Assembly (NCBI GenBank): GCA_963764675.1 | Contig: CAVXTQ010000007.1 | Span: 310,001-374,000 of the forward strand | Source: Acidiferrum sp963764675 | GTDB taxonomy: Bacteria > Acidobacteriota > Terriglobia > Acidiferrales > UBA7541 | DNA: 64,000 nt | Direction of reading: 5' to 3' | In this document: one piece after another, positions 42,005-50,874 of the stretch | Layout: the number at the start of each line of letters is the position of its first letter | How positions within the stretch are numbered: position 1 is the stretch's first letter | Position numbers and translations under genes: made by a program | Notes under the pieces: model-generated | What the model was told of the DNA's origin: nothing | The model's database searches: none | Seen by the model: the letters and a program-made list of their open reading frames with translations, nothing else

Positions 42005-43381
42005 TTGAGCACTACGTTCTTGCACGCCAGGCAAACCAAGTACGCGGCGTACGCGGCCACCTATATCCTCATCGTTCTGGGTGTCCTAACCACTGCTAAC
42101 GTGCTGGCGAACCGTTACAACAAGTCTTACGACGCGACCTCCAACAAGCGCTACAGCCTCTCCGATCAAACCGTAAAGATCATCAAAGGACTCAAGCAAG
42201 ACGCCAACATTACCTACTTCGCGCAGTCGCAGCGTTTCCGCGAAGCTCGCGACCAACTCGATCTCTACGCCAATCTTTCTCCCAAGGTGCACGTCAAGTA
42301 TTCCGATCCCGACAAAGAGCCGCAGCTGGCTCGCGAAGCGAACGTCAAGAACTACGGCACCACCATCGTCCAGATCGGCGCCAACAAGAACGAAGCGAAA
42401 AGCCTCACCGAAGAGGGCATCACCGGCGCATTCATTCGCGATTTGAAGAACACCACGCGCACCGTGTGCTTCGTCGCCGGCAGCGGTGAGCACCAGATCG
42501 ACAATTCCGATCGCAGCGGCTATTCGCGGTTTAAGGAACTCCTCGGCAAAGAGGAATACGTCACCAAGTCGATCAGCCTGCTGCAAAGCGCCGACATTCC
42601 TGCTGACTGCACCGTCACCGTGGTTGCCGGGCCAAGCGGCGACTACCTTCAACCCCAAGTGGACGCCCTCAAGAAATATATCGAGAGCGGGGGGCGCGCA
42701 CTCTTCCTGCTCGATCCGCCGCTGAAGATGGGCCGTTCCGAAATTGCAGACAACGACGCGCTGGCCGGGGTTCTGCAAACCTGGGGCGTTACTCCTGACA
42801 AAAACCTCATTCTCGATCTCAACCCGATCGGGCAGGTCGTCGGCGTTGGCCCGCAAGTGGCTTTGGTTACTTCGTACGATTCTCATCCGATCGTCAGCGA
42901 AATGAAGGGTTCCGCCACCGGCTTTCCGCTTTCGCGTTCGCTCGAGATCAAGAATGGCGACAAGACCACCGTCAGCAAGCTGTTCAGCTCTTCGGACACC
43001 AGCCTTGCAACCGAGAAACTCAATTCACCGAGTGTCGATCCGGGTGACCCAAAGAACAAGAAAGGCCCGCTGGCGCTAGCGGCCGCAGGCACGTACACCA
43101 CCGGGAAAGAAAATTCGCAGGGGCGCTTCGTCGTCGTCGGCAGCTCCGACTGGCTGGCCAATTCGTTCATCGGTTTCAATGGCAACCGCGATCTCGCGTT
43201 GAACACCATGAACTGGCTCTCTTCGGATGAAGATTTGATCTCCATCCGCCCGAAGGAGCAGGACGACCGCAGGATCACCATGACCAGCGCGCAAATGAGC
43301 TGGGTGCGCATCACCAGTCAATTTGTATTTCCGCTGGCCGTAGTCCTCGTCGGGGTGACCGTATGGTGGCGGCGAAGGTAG
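42005..43381 (+). CDS. GldG-family ABC auxiliary protein
   Basis: The 458-residue protein starts at TTG 42005. A membrane helix (YAATYILIVLGVLTTANVLA) precedes a large extracytoplasmic domain (ABC_transp_aux) that contains RYSLSDQTVKIIKGLKQDAN, IESGGRALFLLDPPLK and FVVVGSSDWLANSFIGFNGN followed by a LNTMNWLSSDEDLISIRPKE stretch. A second helix (FVFPLAVVLVGVTVWWRR) closes the protein. This is the full GldG layout with both anchors. It assembles with the upstream ATPase and permease; the transported substrate is unknown. Confidence 0.9.
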   Translation: MSTTFLHARQTKYAAYAATYILIVLGVLTTANVLANRYNKSYDATSNKRYSLSDQTVKIIKGLKQDANITYFAQSQRFREARDQLDLYANLSPKVHVKYSDPDKEPQLAREANVKNYGTTIVQIGANKNEAKSLTEEGITGAFIRDLKNTTRTVCFVAGSGEHQIDNSDRSGYSRFKELLGKEEYVTKSISLLQSADIPADCTVTVVAGPSGDYLQPQVDALKKYIESGGRALFLLDPPLKMGRSEIADNDALAGVLQTWGVTPDKNLILDLNPIGQVVGVGPQVALVTSYDSHPIVSEMKGSATGFPLSRSLEIKNGDKTTVSKLFSSSDTSLATEKLNSPSVDPGDPKNKKGPLALAAAGTYTTGKENSQGRFVVVGSSDWLANSFIGFNGNRDLALNTMNWLSSDEDLISIRPKEQDDRRITMTSAQMSWVRITSQFVFPLAVVLVGVTVWWRRR

Positions 43382-43436
43382 CGCGAGCTTCCGGATTCGT
43401 TTCGGCCATGTCAGAAAAACTGCCAGGAAAACTCCC

Positions 43437-44786
43437 ATGAAAACCGGCGGGTTGCTCGTTGCAGCGGCCGTTCTTGCGGCGCTCACGGGAGCGCTGTACT
43501 GGTCCGACCATCACAAGCCGTCCGATAGCTCCGCCACGCCGGCGGAAGCGCCAGCGCCCAAAATTCTCACTCTGAAAGACACGGACATCTCGAAAATCAC
43601 GATCAAGAAAAAAGGTGCGGACGAAGTAGCGCTGGCCAGGAACGACGCCGGTAAATGGCAGATCACGGCTCCGCAGGCTCTCAGTGCCGACCAGGACGCG
43701 GTCACGAGCATGGTTTCCACGCTGTCTTCACTGAGTTCCGACCGCCTGGTGGACGAAAAGGCGGGCGACCTGAAGCAGTACGGCCTCATCGATCCGGCGC
43801 TCGAAGTGGACATCGCGACGAAAGACAAGCCGCAGAAGCTGCTGATCGGAGACGAGACCCCGACAGGCAGCGGTGCTTTCGCAATGCTCGCCGGGGATCC
43901 GTGGGTTTTTACGGTCGCCAGTTATACAAAGTCAAGCGTCGATAAAAGTGTGAACGATCTGCGCGACAAACGTCTGCTGACCGCGGACTTCGACAAGATC
44001 AGCCAGATCGAGTTGACCGCGAAGAAGCAAGACATCGTTTTTGGCCGCAACAAAGACGCCTGGCAGATCGTAAAGCCCAAACCGCTCCGCGCCGACAACT
44101 TTTCGGTCGAAGATCTTTCTCGTAAATTGAAAGACGCGAAAATGGACCTGAGTGCCGCCGCCCCCGACGCGAAAAAGGCCGCTGCTGCGTTTGCTTCTGC
44201 CACTCCGATTGCAGTCGCGAAAATCACTGACGCCGCAGGCACGCAAGAGCTTCAGATTCGCAAGAGCAAAGACGACTACTACGCGAAGTCCAGCGCCGTC
44301 GCCGGTGTCTACAAGGTCGCCAGCGATCTCGGCACGGGTCTCGACAAGAGCCTCGATGATTTCCGCAGCAAGAAGCTGTTTGATTTCGGCTTCGACGATC
44401 CCAACAAAGTCGAGATGCACGACGGATCGAAAGCCACTTTTCTAACCAAGGGCGGCCAGGATTGGTGGTCCGACGGCAAGAAGATGGATTCGGCGAGTGT
44501 GCAATCGTTCGTGGACAAGGTCCGCGAGATTTCCGCCTCTAAATTCGTCGACTCTGGGTTTTCCACCACCGCCGTCGACGTGGCGGTAACCTCGAACGAC
44601 AGCAAGCGCGTCGAGCGAGTGCTGATCTCGAAGAACGGCGACAAATACATCGCGAAACGCGAGAATGAGCCGTCGCTGTACGAGTTGGATGCCACCGCGG
44701 TCACCGACCTACAGAAGGCCGCCTCGGATGTGAAGCCGGCGGCAGAACCGAAACCCGCGGCGCCTGCCAAGCCTGAAAAGAAGTAG
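43437..44786 (+). CDS. DUF4340 protein of Gld-like operon
   Basis: The 449-residue protein has an N-terminal anchor helix (GGLLVAAAVLAALTGALYWS). Three similar DUF4340 segments follow, for example ITIKKKGADEVALARNDAGK, IELTAKKQDIVFGRNKDAWQ and VEMHDGSKATFLTKGGQDWW. Each is followed by a VDEKAGDLKQYGLIDPALEV-like or LDDFRSKKLFDFGFDD-like strand. DUF4340 is the standard fourth partner of the ATPase, permease and GldG-like genes, and AGGAAA stands seven bases before the ATG. It is probably a periplasmic part of the same complex. The tail is rich in Ala, Pro and Lys. Confidence 0.88.
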   Translation: MKTGGLLVAAAVLAALTGALYWSDHHKPSDSSATPAEAPAPKILTLKDTDISKITIKKKGADEVALARNDAGKWQITAPQALSADQDAVTSMVSTLSSLSSDRLVDEKAGDLKQYGLIDPALEVDIATKDKPQKLLIGDETPTGSGAFAMLAGDPWVFTVASYTKSSVDKSVNDLRDKRLLTADFDKISQIELTAKKQDIVFGRNKDAWQIVKPKPLRADNFSVEDLSRKLKDAKMDLSAAAPDAKKAAAAFASATPIAVAKITDAAGTQELQIRKSKDDYYAKSSAVAGVYKVASDLGTGLDKSLDDFRSKKLFDFGFDDPNKVEMHDGSKATFLTKGGQDWWSDGKKMDSASVQSFVDKVREISASKFVDSGFSTTAVDVAVTSNDSKRVERVLISKNGDKYIAKRENEPSLYELDATAVTDLQKAASDVKPAAEPKPAAPAKPEKK

Positions 44787-44831
44787 GCGGGTCAGGTCCT
44801 GCATTTGTTGCGGTCGAAGCGCCAGGAGTAA

Positions 44832-44847
44832 GGTCTCCCATGAGACC
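44832..44847. terminator. Short hairpin between convergent genes
   Basis: GGTCTC-CCAT-GAGACC. A perfect 6-bp stem between the stops of the DUF4340 and DUF2950 genes. It lacks a T-run. Confidence 0.3.
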
Positions 44848-44881
44848 CCGGAAGCAAGTGTAACGGAGCTATAGAACGCCA

Positions 44882-45850
44882 TTACTCGGCCTTCTGCTCG
44901 CCGGTCGTCTCCTCGGGCACGTCTTCAGCCTTTTGCCAACCGGTACTAGGGTTGTATTCCTTCATCGCTTTGGCGAGGGCGTCGGTCTTCTTGCCGAGAT
45001 CCTTCTGATACACCACGCCATCCTCGTCAACGATGAATGTCATCACGCCGGACGACCCATATTCCGCCGGATAGGCCACCAAAGCGAAACCCTCGGTCAT
45101 CTTGCCGCCTTCCGTGTAACTCTTCGCGCCGCCTGGGCTATTTTTTCCCTGACGCGTTAGGATGCGGTAGTAGTAGCCGCGATAAGGAGTCGGAGCGCCG
45201 TTTTGGCCCTCAACAACAGCCGACGCCACCAGCGGCCCGATGGGGCTCTGAGCTTCGCCATCCGGCGCTTTCCAATAAAGGCCGTTGTGCTGCCCTTCGT
45301 CACTCGAGACTCTCTGGGCGTACCCGTCGTGCTGCATGGAGTATTCCTTTTCCGCCGCCACGAACTCTCCACAAACGCGAATGGTCGATATTTCATTCCG
45401 GCCAATTCGCCGGTACAAAATTTCTTTCTTGCCCGCCTCGGTGTCGAAATACCACACCGTGCCATTGTTCACCAGCGGTATGGGTGTAGGCCAATTTTCC
45501 GCGCCGATATACAAGGTCGTGGTTCCATCCGGTTCTTTCATCAGGCGGTGCATTTCCTGATATCTCTGTACGAAATTAGCGCGGCTCTGGGCGTCCTCGG
45601 CGGGGTCACCCGACGATACGATTTGCTTTCCCTCTGGTCCGAGGATATCGAGCATGGCTTTTTCGTCGTTACTCTGCGCTGCCGCGACCAGCGCATTGCT
45701 CGCATCTTCCGCCGATGAAAATGTTTTCTGGCCTTGTTGCTGCGCCATCGCACCGGTAGGAAAGCACCCTGCCAAAAGGAGGGATACCGCGGCCAATTTA
45801 GGAAGACTGGCCCACTCAAATTTGTCGCAGTTCAACTTTGTTCGGCGCAT
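44882..45850 (-). CDS. DUF2950 secreted lipoprotein
   Basis: 322 residues from the ATG at 45850 (GGAGAAG six bases upstream); GTG and ATG codons further upstream are weaker. The signal ends in a lipobox-like LLAGC. The mature part has the DUF2950 blocks: FSSAEDASNALVAAAQSNDE, ILGPEGKQIVSSGDPAEDAQ, GTVWYFDTEAGKKEILYRRI, YYYRILTRQGKNSPGGAKSY and VAYPAEYGSSGVMTFIVDED. Its function is unknown. It lies 57 bp downstream of the DUF3300 gene in the same direction; the two are a frequently conserved pair, so they probably share a transcript and a task in the envelope. Confidence 0.9.
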   Translation of the reverse strand: MRRTKLNCDKFEWASLPKLAAVSLLLAGCFPTGAMAQQQGQKTFSSAEDASNALVAAAQSNDEKAMLDILGPEGKQIVSSGDPAEDAQSRANFVQRYQEMHRLMKEPDGTTTLYIGAENWPTPIPLVNNGTVWYFDTEAGKKEILYRRIGRNEISTIRVCGEFVAAEKEYSMQHDGYAQRVSSDEGQHNGLYWKAPDGEAQSPIGPLVASAVVEGQNGAPTPYRGYYYRILTRQGKNSPGGAKSYTEGGKMTEGFALVAYPAEYGSSGVMTFIVDEDGVVYQKDLGKKTDALAKAMKEYNPSTGWQKAEDVPEETTGEQKAE

Positions 45851-45907
45851 CTGCTCTTCTCCCATCTTAAATTTCACGATCCTTTAACGAACCCTAGAAA
45901 TCTCCGA

Positions 45908-47095
45908 TTAGTGATGCCTGCCGCCACCGCCGCCACCACCACCGCGAGATCCTCCGCCGCCGCCTCGCGCCGCTCCGCCACCGACACTGCTGCTTCCGCG
46001 TGAAGAAAAGCTCCTCGTCTGTCCGCCATGGTCGTAACCGCTGAAGGCGCCCGAGCGGGTTCCGCTCTGGCCGCGGGATTCCCCATACCCTCGCGCAGCC
46101 CCGCGGTTTCCGTTGAAAGGCCTGTTCGTTGCGCCGGGACGGTTGTACACTCCGCCACGCCCGGCGTTGGGAGGTCTATTCCCTGCATAGGCACCGCCAC
46201 GAAATCCTCCGCCCCGCACGCCTCCTCCTCGATAGAAGTTGCTCCGGTTGTAGAACGTCCTGCTCCGGGAGTAGTACCTGCCGTGGTTATAAAGTGCGTA
46301 GCGGTTGTGCCAATCGAATCCCCAATGACCCCAGCCCCACCCAAAACCGCCGAAGAAGCCGATTCCGAAGCCGACTCCGAACGAGAGGTACGGGCCTCCG
46401 TACCAAATTCCGGGATACGGGTACCATCCCGGCCACGGCCCTATGGGACCTCCATAAACCACCCACGGATTGTACGCGGGGACATAAACGACCTCAGGGT
46501 TAGCAGGCTCAATGACCACCGTTGAGCCTTGCGTCGTTACCGTTTGCTGCGGCGTGGTCTTAAGATTGCCCGCTTGTTGCGCTCGCTGACGCATCACCTG
46601 CACGGCATCCATCACATCCTGTTGCTGGTTGTAGTAGGCGTCGCCTAGAGAGGACGTCCAGGACAGGTTCTTGTCCATATTTCCAAGCACCGATGGAAAT
46701 GCAGCCAGTGCCTTGACGCTGGGGTCCCAGGATTCTTGGTCCACAGCGTGGCCCAGAGCGTCGTCCTTTAAATCAGGATGCGCTTGCACCCATCGGTCGG
46801 CCTCGACAACCTGCTCGGGAAACGTGGACGCTGCCAGGATCTGCGCCACAAGCGAGTCCGGATACAGCGCAATCGGGGCTACCAGCTGTTGGATCTGCTC
46901 GGGAGTCTGTTGCGTGTATGGCGGCGCCTGCGCGGCCTGCGGCGTCGGGGCTTGCGGCAGGGCTTGCGCGTCTTGATAGGCCGCCAGGTTTTGGGGCCAA
47001 GTCGCGAACAGCAAAGCCGACGACAGCAGGGAAACCAACACTGGTTTGCCCAAACGAGGCCCTGCGAACCTCGCGGCATTTCCAAAAATGTTCAT
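45908..47095 (-). CDS. DUF3300 protein with Gly/Arg-rich tail
   Basis: 395 residues from the ATG at 47095, chosen for AGAGGAGG nine bases upstream and the signal peptide that follows (PVLVSLLSSALLFATWPQNL); the frame is open 64 codons more. The DUF3300 core reads QQLVAPIALYPDSLVAQILA, ASTFPEQVVEADRWV, DQESWDPSVKALAAFPSVLG and VVYVPAYNPWVVYG. A strongly aromatic and glycine-rich middle (FGVGFGIGFFGGFGWGWGHW) and an RGGG-repeat tail ending RHH follow. The tail is low-complexity and likely disordered. Partner of the DUF2950 gene downstream. Confidence 0.9.
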   Translation of the reverse strand: MNIFGNAARFAGPRLGKPVLVSLLSSALLFATWPQNLAAYQDAQALPQAPTPQAAQAPPYTQQTPEQIQQLVAPIALYPDSLVAQILAASTFPEQVVEADRWVQAHPDLKDDALGHAVDQESWDPSVKALAAFPSVLGNMDKNLSWTSSLGDAYYNQQQDVMDAVQVMRQRAQQAGNLKTTPQQTVTTQGSTVVIEPANPEVVYVPAYNPWVVYGGPIGPWPGWYPYPGIWYGGPYLSFGVGFGIGFFGGFGWGWGHWGFDWHNRYALYNHGRYYSRSRTFYNRSNFYRGGGVRGGGFRGGAYAGNRPPNAGRGGVYNRPGATNRPFNGNRGAARGYGESRGQSGTRSGAFSGYDHGGQTRSFSSRGSSSVGGGAARGGGGGSRGGGGGGGGRHH

Positions 47096-47492
47096 GTTCT
47101 TGAACCTCCTCTGCGCCTTCATTGCTTGAGGCCTCCGAGATAAGGCACCGCGCTTTGTGCCCTCCCCATTCTCGCTCTTTTGCAGATTCTTAGCATTGCG
47201 TTTCTCGCGTGGTATCGTTTCGCAGGCGAATAGGCTAAAGCAGGGTATAGAAGACGAGTGTTTTGGCGTGGACTCGATCATTCGCATGGGAACAGCGTGT
47301 TACAAGACCAGAGGGTAAGACTGTTCTGTTTGGAACACCTGCGTCCAAGCCAGCTAGCCTGTCGATCTCACTCAAGAGGTGTTGCTAACAGGGCTTGTCA
47401 CCAGCTAAGTGCACCCAATGCGCGATTGACGCTATTGCTGGAGAGGACCCACTACCCTTTAATTCAAGCCACCACTGAAGTATTCGCGAGCG
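47096..47492. other. Gap without recognised gene
   Basis: Divergent intergenic region between the DUF3300 and RMD1/YagE genes. Promoters for both must lie here, but I cannot point to a convincing -35/-10 pair. No RNA gene or repeat is recognised. Confidence 0.4.
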
Positions 47493-48644
47493 GTGTGGGA
47501 TAATTATTCGCGGTTTGCACCTGACCTTGGAGAGGACCGCTCTTTCCCGCCGATGATTGTGCGAGGCTACTTCCGGGTTCTCAGCTTCTTCGATATTGGT
47601 GAAGCGTTTGACCTCGAGCGGTTGCGTCCTCTCCTGGGCCCGGCGGCGGTTCCGCATTCGCCGGGCTTCATCCACCGCACTCCTGAGTACGCGCAAGCCC
47701 AGAATGTTCCGATCCTGGAGCCCATCGGCCCGGTCACCCTGCCCACCGGTGAGCGACTCGAAGCCACCATCAAGTATTACTGGTTCGGCGTGGCGTGCGT
47801 CGAGCTGGCCACTCCGTTCGACTGTGATTTTGACTCCTTTTGCCCGCAATCCGCCCGCTGGATGAATGCGCCCGAGGTGGAGACGTGCGCCGAGGAACTG
47901 CTGCGCGCTCGCCTGCAACAATTTCGTCTCGCACTCATCAAGCCGTCACAAAAGTGGCTCGACGAAGACTATCTCGTGATCGACATTCAGTCGGCCCATC
48001 ATGCCGACGGCCGCTCTCCGACCGCCGCCGAAATGCTGCATTCCTACGGCGACCAGATCGCGCAGCTTGTGCGCGGAGAGATCGTTTCGGTTTCCGCTGC
48101 GGAGCGTGACGAGATTCTGCGCTCCGTCCTGTCGTATTACCCGAACGATTTGGTTGTCGTAGGCTGGGCCGCCGCGCTCGTGTACGACAAACCCGGCGCC
48201 ACGTCTGCCGTAATCGATCTCCTCGAATACGCCAACACCCAATTACTCGAGTTTCGCTTTTATGATGAATTGCTGACCAACCTGCTCTCCAACGTATACA
48301 GCTCTCTTGAGGGCCACGAAAGTTTTTGGTCCCGCTTCCGGCTGTCCGGCCGCGCCAGCCGTTTGAATCGCCTCCGCCTAGACATCATGGATTTGGCGGA
48401 GAGAACCGAATACGCCGTCAAATTCATCAGCGACACCTATTACGCCCGGGTGTACCGCCTCGGTTCGGCAAAGATCGGGGTCGATGATTACAAGACGCTG
48501 GTGGCCGAGAAACTGAAGACCGCCGGTGAGCTCTACGCCTTTATGGTCGCGGAGTTCAACGAGCGGCGCATGTTTGCGTTGGAATTCGTCGTCGCAGTCT
48601 TGGTTCTTCTCGATGTGATCCTCTTACTGCGTGGCGGCAAATAA
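47493..48644 (+). CDS. RMD1/YagE-family (DUF155) protein
   Basis: The 383-residue protein is entirely RMD1/YagE-like. The N-terminal beta-rich half contains ATIKYYWFGVACVELATPFD. The helical half contains EFRFYDELLTNLLSNVYSSL. The conserved closing segment is VAEKLKTAGELYAFMVAEFN, and a single membrane helix (FALEFVVAVLVLLDVILLLR) sits at the extreme C-terminus. Eukaryotic relatives act in mitochondria; the bacterial role is unknown. Starts: GTG at 47493 or ATG at 47553 (MIVRGYFR), neither with a strong ribosome-binding site. It is followed by the gluconokinase gene 13 bp downstream, so they may be co-transcribed. Confidence 0.85.
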   Translation: MWDNYSRFAPDLGEDRSFPPMIVRGYFRVLSFFDIGEAFDLERLRPLLGPAAVPHSPGFIHRTPEYAQAQNVPILEPIGPVTLPTGERLEATIKYYWFGVACVELATPFDCDFDSFCPQSARWMNAPEVETCAEELLRARLQQFRLALIKPSQKWLDEDYLVIDIQSAHHADGRSPTAAEMLHSYGDQIAQLVRGEIVSVSAAERDEILRSVLSYYPNDLVVVGWAAALVYDKPGATSAVIDLLEYANTQLLEFRFYDELLTNLLSNVYSSLEGHESFWSRFRLSGRASRLNRLRLDIMDLAERTEYAVKFISDTYYARVYRLGSAKIGVDDYKTLVAEKLKTAGELYAFMVAEFNERRMFALEFVVAVLVLLDVILLLRGGK

Positions 48645-48657
48645 GAATGCGAGCCGC

Positions 48658-49143
48658 ATGATTGTCGTCGTTATGGGAGTGACAGGTTCCGGCAAGACGA
48701 CCGAGGGGATGCTGCTGGCGAAGCGGCTCGGCTGGGAGTTCGCCGATGCCGACGATTTTCACTCCGCCGCCAACAAAGCCAAGATGCACCAAGGCATTCC
48801 ACTTACCGATGCCGACCGCATTCCGTGGTTGGAAGCGATGCACGCGCGGCTGCTGCAACTAGCCGGGGAGAAACGGAGCGTCGTGCTGGCGTGTTCGGCG
48901 CTGAAGGAAAGTTATCGCGAACTGCTGTTGCGTGGCATCGATGCACGCTTGGTATACCTGAAAGGTTCGTACGATCTGATCCGTCAGCGTTTGCAGGCGC
49001 GCCACGGACATTTCGCCGACGAGCACATCCTCGCCGCCCAATTCGCCGACCTCGAGGAGCCCACCGGCGCCATCGTAGTCGATATCACGCCCCCGCCCGA
49101 AGCCATCGTCGACGAAATCTGCCGCCGCCTCGGTCTGCCGTAA
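48658..49143 (+). CDS. gntK: Gluconokinase
   Basis: The 161-residue P-loop kinase opens VVVMGVTGSGKTTEGMLLAK (Walker A). FADADDFHSAANKAKMHQGI, the gluconate-kinase substrate loop, follows, then PLTDADRIPWLEAMHARL and VLACSALKESYRELLL. Length and motifs match GntK/IdnK. It phosphorylates gluconate to 6-phosphogluconate for the pentose-phosphate or Entner-Doudoroff route. Start ATG 48658; an upstream ATG at 48631 would overlap the previous gene. No gluconate transporter is nearby, though the sugar dehydrogenase at 26690 could in principle generate sugar acids. Confidence 0.93.
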   Translation: MIVVVMGVTGSGKTTEGMLLAKRLGWEFADADDFHSAANKAKMHQGIPLTDADRIPWLEAMHARLLQLAGEKRSVVLACSALKESYRELLLRGIDARLVYLKGSYDLIRQRLQARHGHFADEHILAAQFADLEEPTGAIVVDITPPPEAIVDEICRRLGLP

Positions 49144-49210
49144 CGCCCTGCCGACCACGGCCCACGCGGCGCTAATTGCACGCACACGATACGTGGGTGA
49201 AGTTGAATCT

Positions 49211-49240
49211 AAACCCCGCCCTCTGAAGAAGGCGGCTACA
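49211..49240. repeat. REP-like palindrome (CCGCCCTCTGAAG family)
   Basis: AAACCCCGCCCTCTGAAGAA then GGCGGCTACA. The CCGCC/GGCGG stem and the flanks are repeated at 57374-57403. Confidence 0.7.
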
Positions 49241-49259
49241 CGAGCTTTATCGTGATCCG

Positions 49260-50039
49260 CTAAGAGTGTGGTGTTGAAGAAGGTGTGGGCGCAACCGGTG
49301 AAGGCGCAGCTGCTGAGGGCGCAGGCGCATTCACGGGAGCCGTCGGTGCAGCTGGGGGTGGGTGCGGCACCGCACCAAACCGCGCCGCCAGCCACTCCCG
49401 CACTTCCGACGGATTGTAGTGAAACGGCCCCATGCCGCCGCGATACGCAATGTGTCCCGATTCATCGAGGATGTACAGCCGCTCGGGCCAGGCCGCGTAA
49501 ACGTGGTCGGCCGCGTTGCTCATGTCGTCGATTCCGAACGGCAGGGGGAACTTGAAACGCGTGACAAAATCGTTTGCGATGGCCACGCGCTGCTCCAGAT
49601 TCTTCGGTTGCGCGTAACAAACGTCGTCTTTCACGTTCGACTTCATCTGCCACTCGTCGGTAGGGTGCGCTTCGCGGACGTACACGGTCAGGAAGTCAGC
49701 GTGGTCCTTGTAGTCGTCGTAGATTTGCACGATGTCGCCGACCTGGCGACGAAACGGCGGTCAAGTGAAACTCCCAAACACGACGACCAGAGGGCGCTGG
49801 TTCAGGCGCTCGCGAATGTGGAAGCCGCTCGTGCCGTCGAGAGCCAGAATCCGCGCATCGGGCGCATCGTCACCCACCTTCAAATTTCCGCGGTGCATGT
49901 GTGGCAGGGCATAGCGAACCATGCCGTAGACGTCCTTGGGGCTGCCCGCCATTTTGCAAAGTCCGATGAATGCGGCGAGCAGCACGAAGGCCAAGCCCGC
50001 GGCGAACCATATCCACACTTTCTTGACGTTGCCTTTCAT
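49260..50039 (-). CDS. Deiodinase-like (thioredoxin-fold) selenoprotein with in-frame UGA
   Basis: Read through the TGA at 49763-49761, two collinear frames join into a 259-residue protein. An N-terminal membrane anchor (VWIWFAAGLAFVLLAAFIGL) precedes the redox domain, with RPLVVVFGSFT-U-PPFRRQV as active site (U93). DFLTVYVREAHPTDEWQM, FPLPFGIDDM and AWPERLYILDESGHIAYRGG follow. F(G)S.TU/CPPF and VY..EAHP.D.W are signatures of the iodothyronine deiodinase family and its bacterial relatives. A SECIS-like hairpin starts ten bases after the UGA. I start at ATG 50039; another in-frame ATG lies at 50084. It is predicted to be a periplasm-facing or membrane-anchored selenocysteine redox enzyme. 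The tail is Ala/Pro-rich. If UGA were a real stop, both halves would be useless. Confidence 0.9.
49734..49750 (-). promoter_or_regulatory. Bacterial SECIS-like hairpin
   Basis: In the mRNA sense, GUCGCC-AGGUC-GGCGAC: a perfect 6-bp stem with a five-base loop containing GGU. The loop begins 16 nt after the UGA. The E. coli fdhF SECIS has its AGGUCU loop at about 17 nt after the UGA (from memory), so position and loop agree with SelB recognition. Confidence 0.75.
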
Positions 50040-50134
50040 GGAGTTCGGCCGCGCAAGGTAGCACGCGACCGACAGGCGCGACATAGTACGTATGTATTAG
50101 TGGCTGCGGCCATTCCGTGGCAGCGAGCGCAGCC

Positions 50135-50689
50135 TCACGCGTGGGCGTCCTTCGCGAGCAACCTCGGGCGCTCCTGCTGGTAACGCGCCAGGGCCCGCTC
50201 GATCACGGTGACTGCGGCGTAGGCCGGGCGAATGTCCTCGACCTCGACCTTCTTGCCCTCCAGTTGCTTGTAGTCCGAGAAAAACCGCTTCAGGACCAGC
50301 AAGCGGTGCGGAGGCAGGTCGCGCGCTTCGACGTAATCACTGAACTCCGGATCGTTCGTGGCCACGGCGATCACCTTGTCGTCGCTGGCACCCGAATCGA
50401 TCATGGTCATCAAGCCGATGGCGCGAGCGCGAATCAGCGCCAGTGGCTGCACAGCCTCTTGGCACAGGACCAGCACGTCCAGAGGATCGTTATCTTCGGC
50501 GTAAGTTTGTGGGATGAACCCGTAGTTCGCCGGGTAAAAGACCGCCGAGTGGATGATGCGGTCCACCTTGAGCAATCCGGTCGGCTTATCCAGCTCGTAC
50601 TTCACATTCGAGCCCAGGGGAATCTCGATGACCGCTTGAAAATCTCGCGGGAGGTCGTTACCGGGTGATACGTCGTGCCAGGCGTGCAT
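50135..50689 (-). CDS. ppa: Inorganic pyrophosphatase (family I)
   Basis: The 184-residue enzyme is the usual length of bacterial family I pyrophosphatase. Motifs: VIEIPLGSNVKYELDKPTGL (substrate Lys), VFYPANYGFIPQT, the metal-binding EDNDPLDVLVL and MIDSGASDDKVIAV. It hydrolyses pyrophosphate to drive biosynthesis in the cytosol. It follows the selenoprotein gene's upstream end in the same direction, but the ~95-bp gap and different roles suggest separate regulation. Confidence 0.96.
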   Translation of the reverse strand: MHAWHDVSPGNDLPRDFQAVIEIPLGSNVKYELDKPTGLLKVDRIIHSAVFYPANYGFIPQTYAEDNDPLDVLVLCQEAVQPLALIRARAIGLMTMIDSGASDDKVIAVATNDPEFSDYVEARDLPPHRLLVLKRFFSDYKQLEGKKVEVEDIRPAYAAVTVIERALARYQQERPRLLAKDAHA

Positions 50690-50874
50690 TTTGGTCAGAA
50701 GCCTCGTTTTGGAGTGGCGCCTAGCATTATCGCGTGACAGCCGAGCCAGCGCAAAGCCGCCTAGGATCCCAGTGGGCAGACGCTTATGGCGCTACGCCTG
50801 GGTTGGCGAACGGAACAAAACCAAACTCGGTTTCGTTCGTCTGTGAAGAAGGCGAGGATGCGGGGGGTGGTGGG

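Noticed and set aside
40228..44786. Gliding-motility operon
   Set aside because: The GldA/F/G-like genes lack any GldB-N or Spr genes nearby; the same four-gene set occurs widely in non-gliding bacteria.
45908..46344. Second glycine-rich ORFs antisense to or overlapping the DUF3300 tail
   Set aside because: They arise from the low-complexity GGY/CGN repeats read in other frames.
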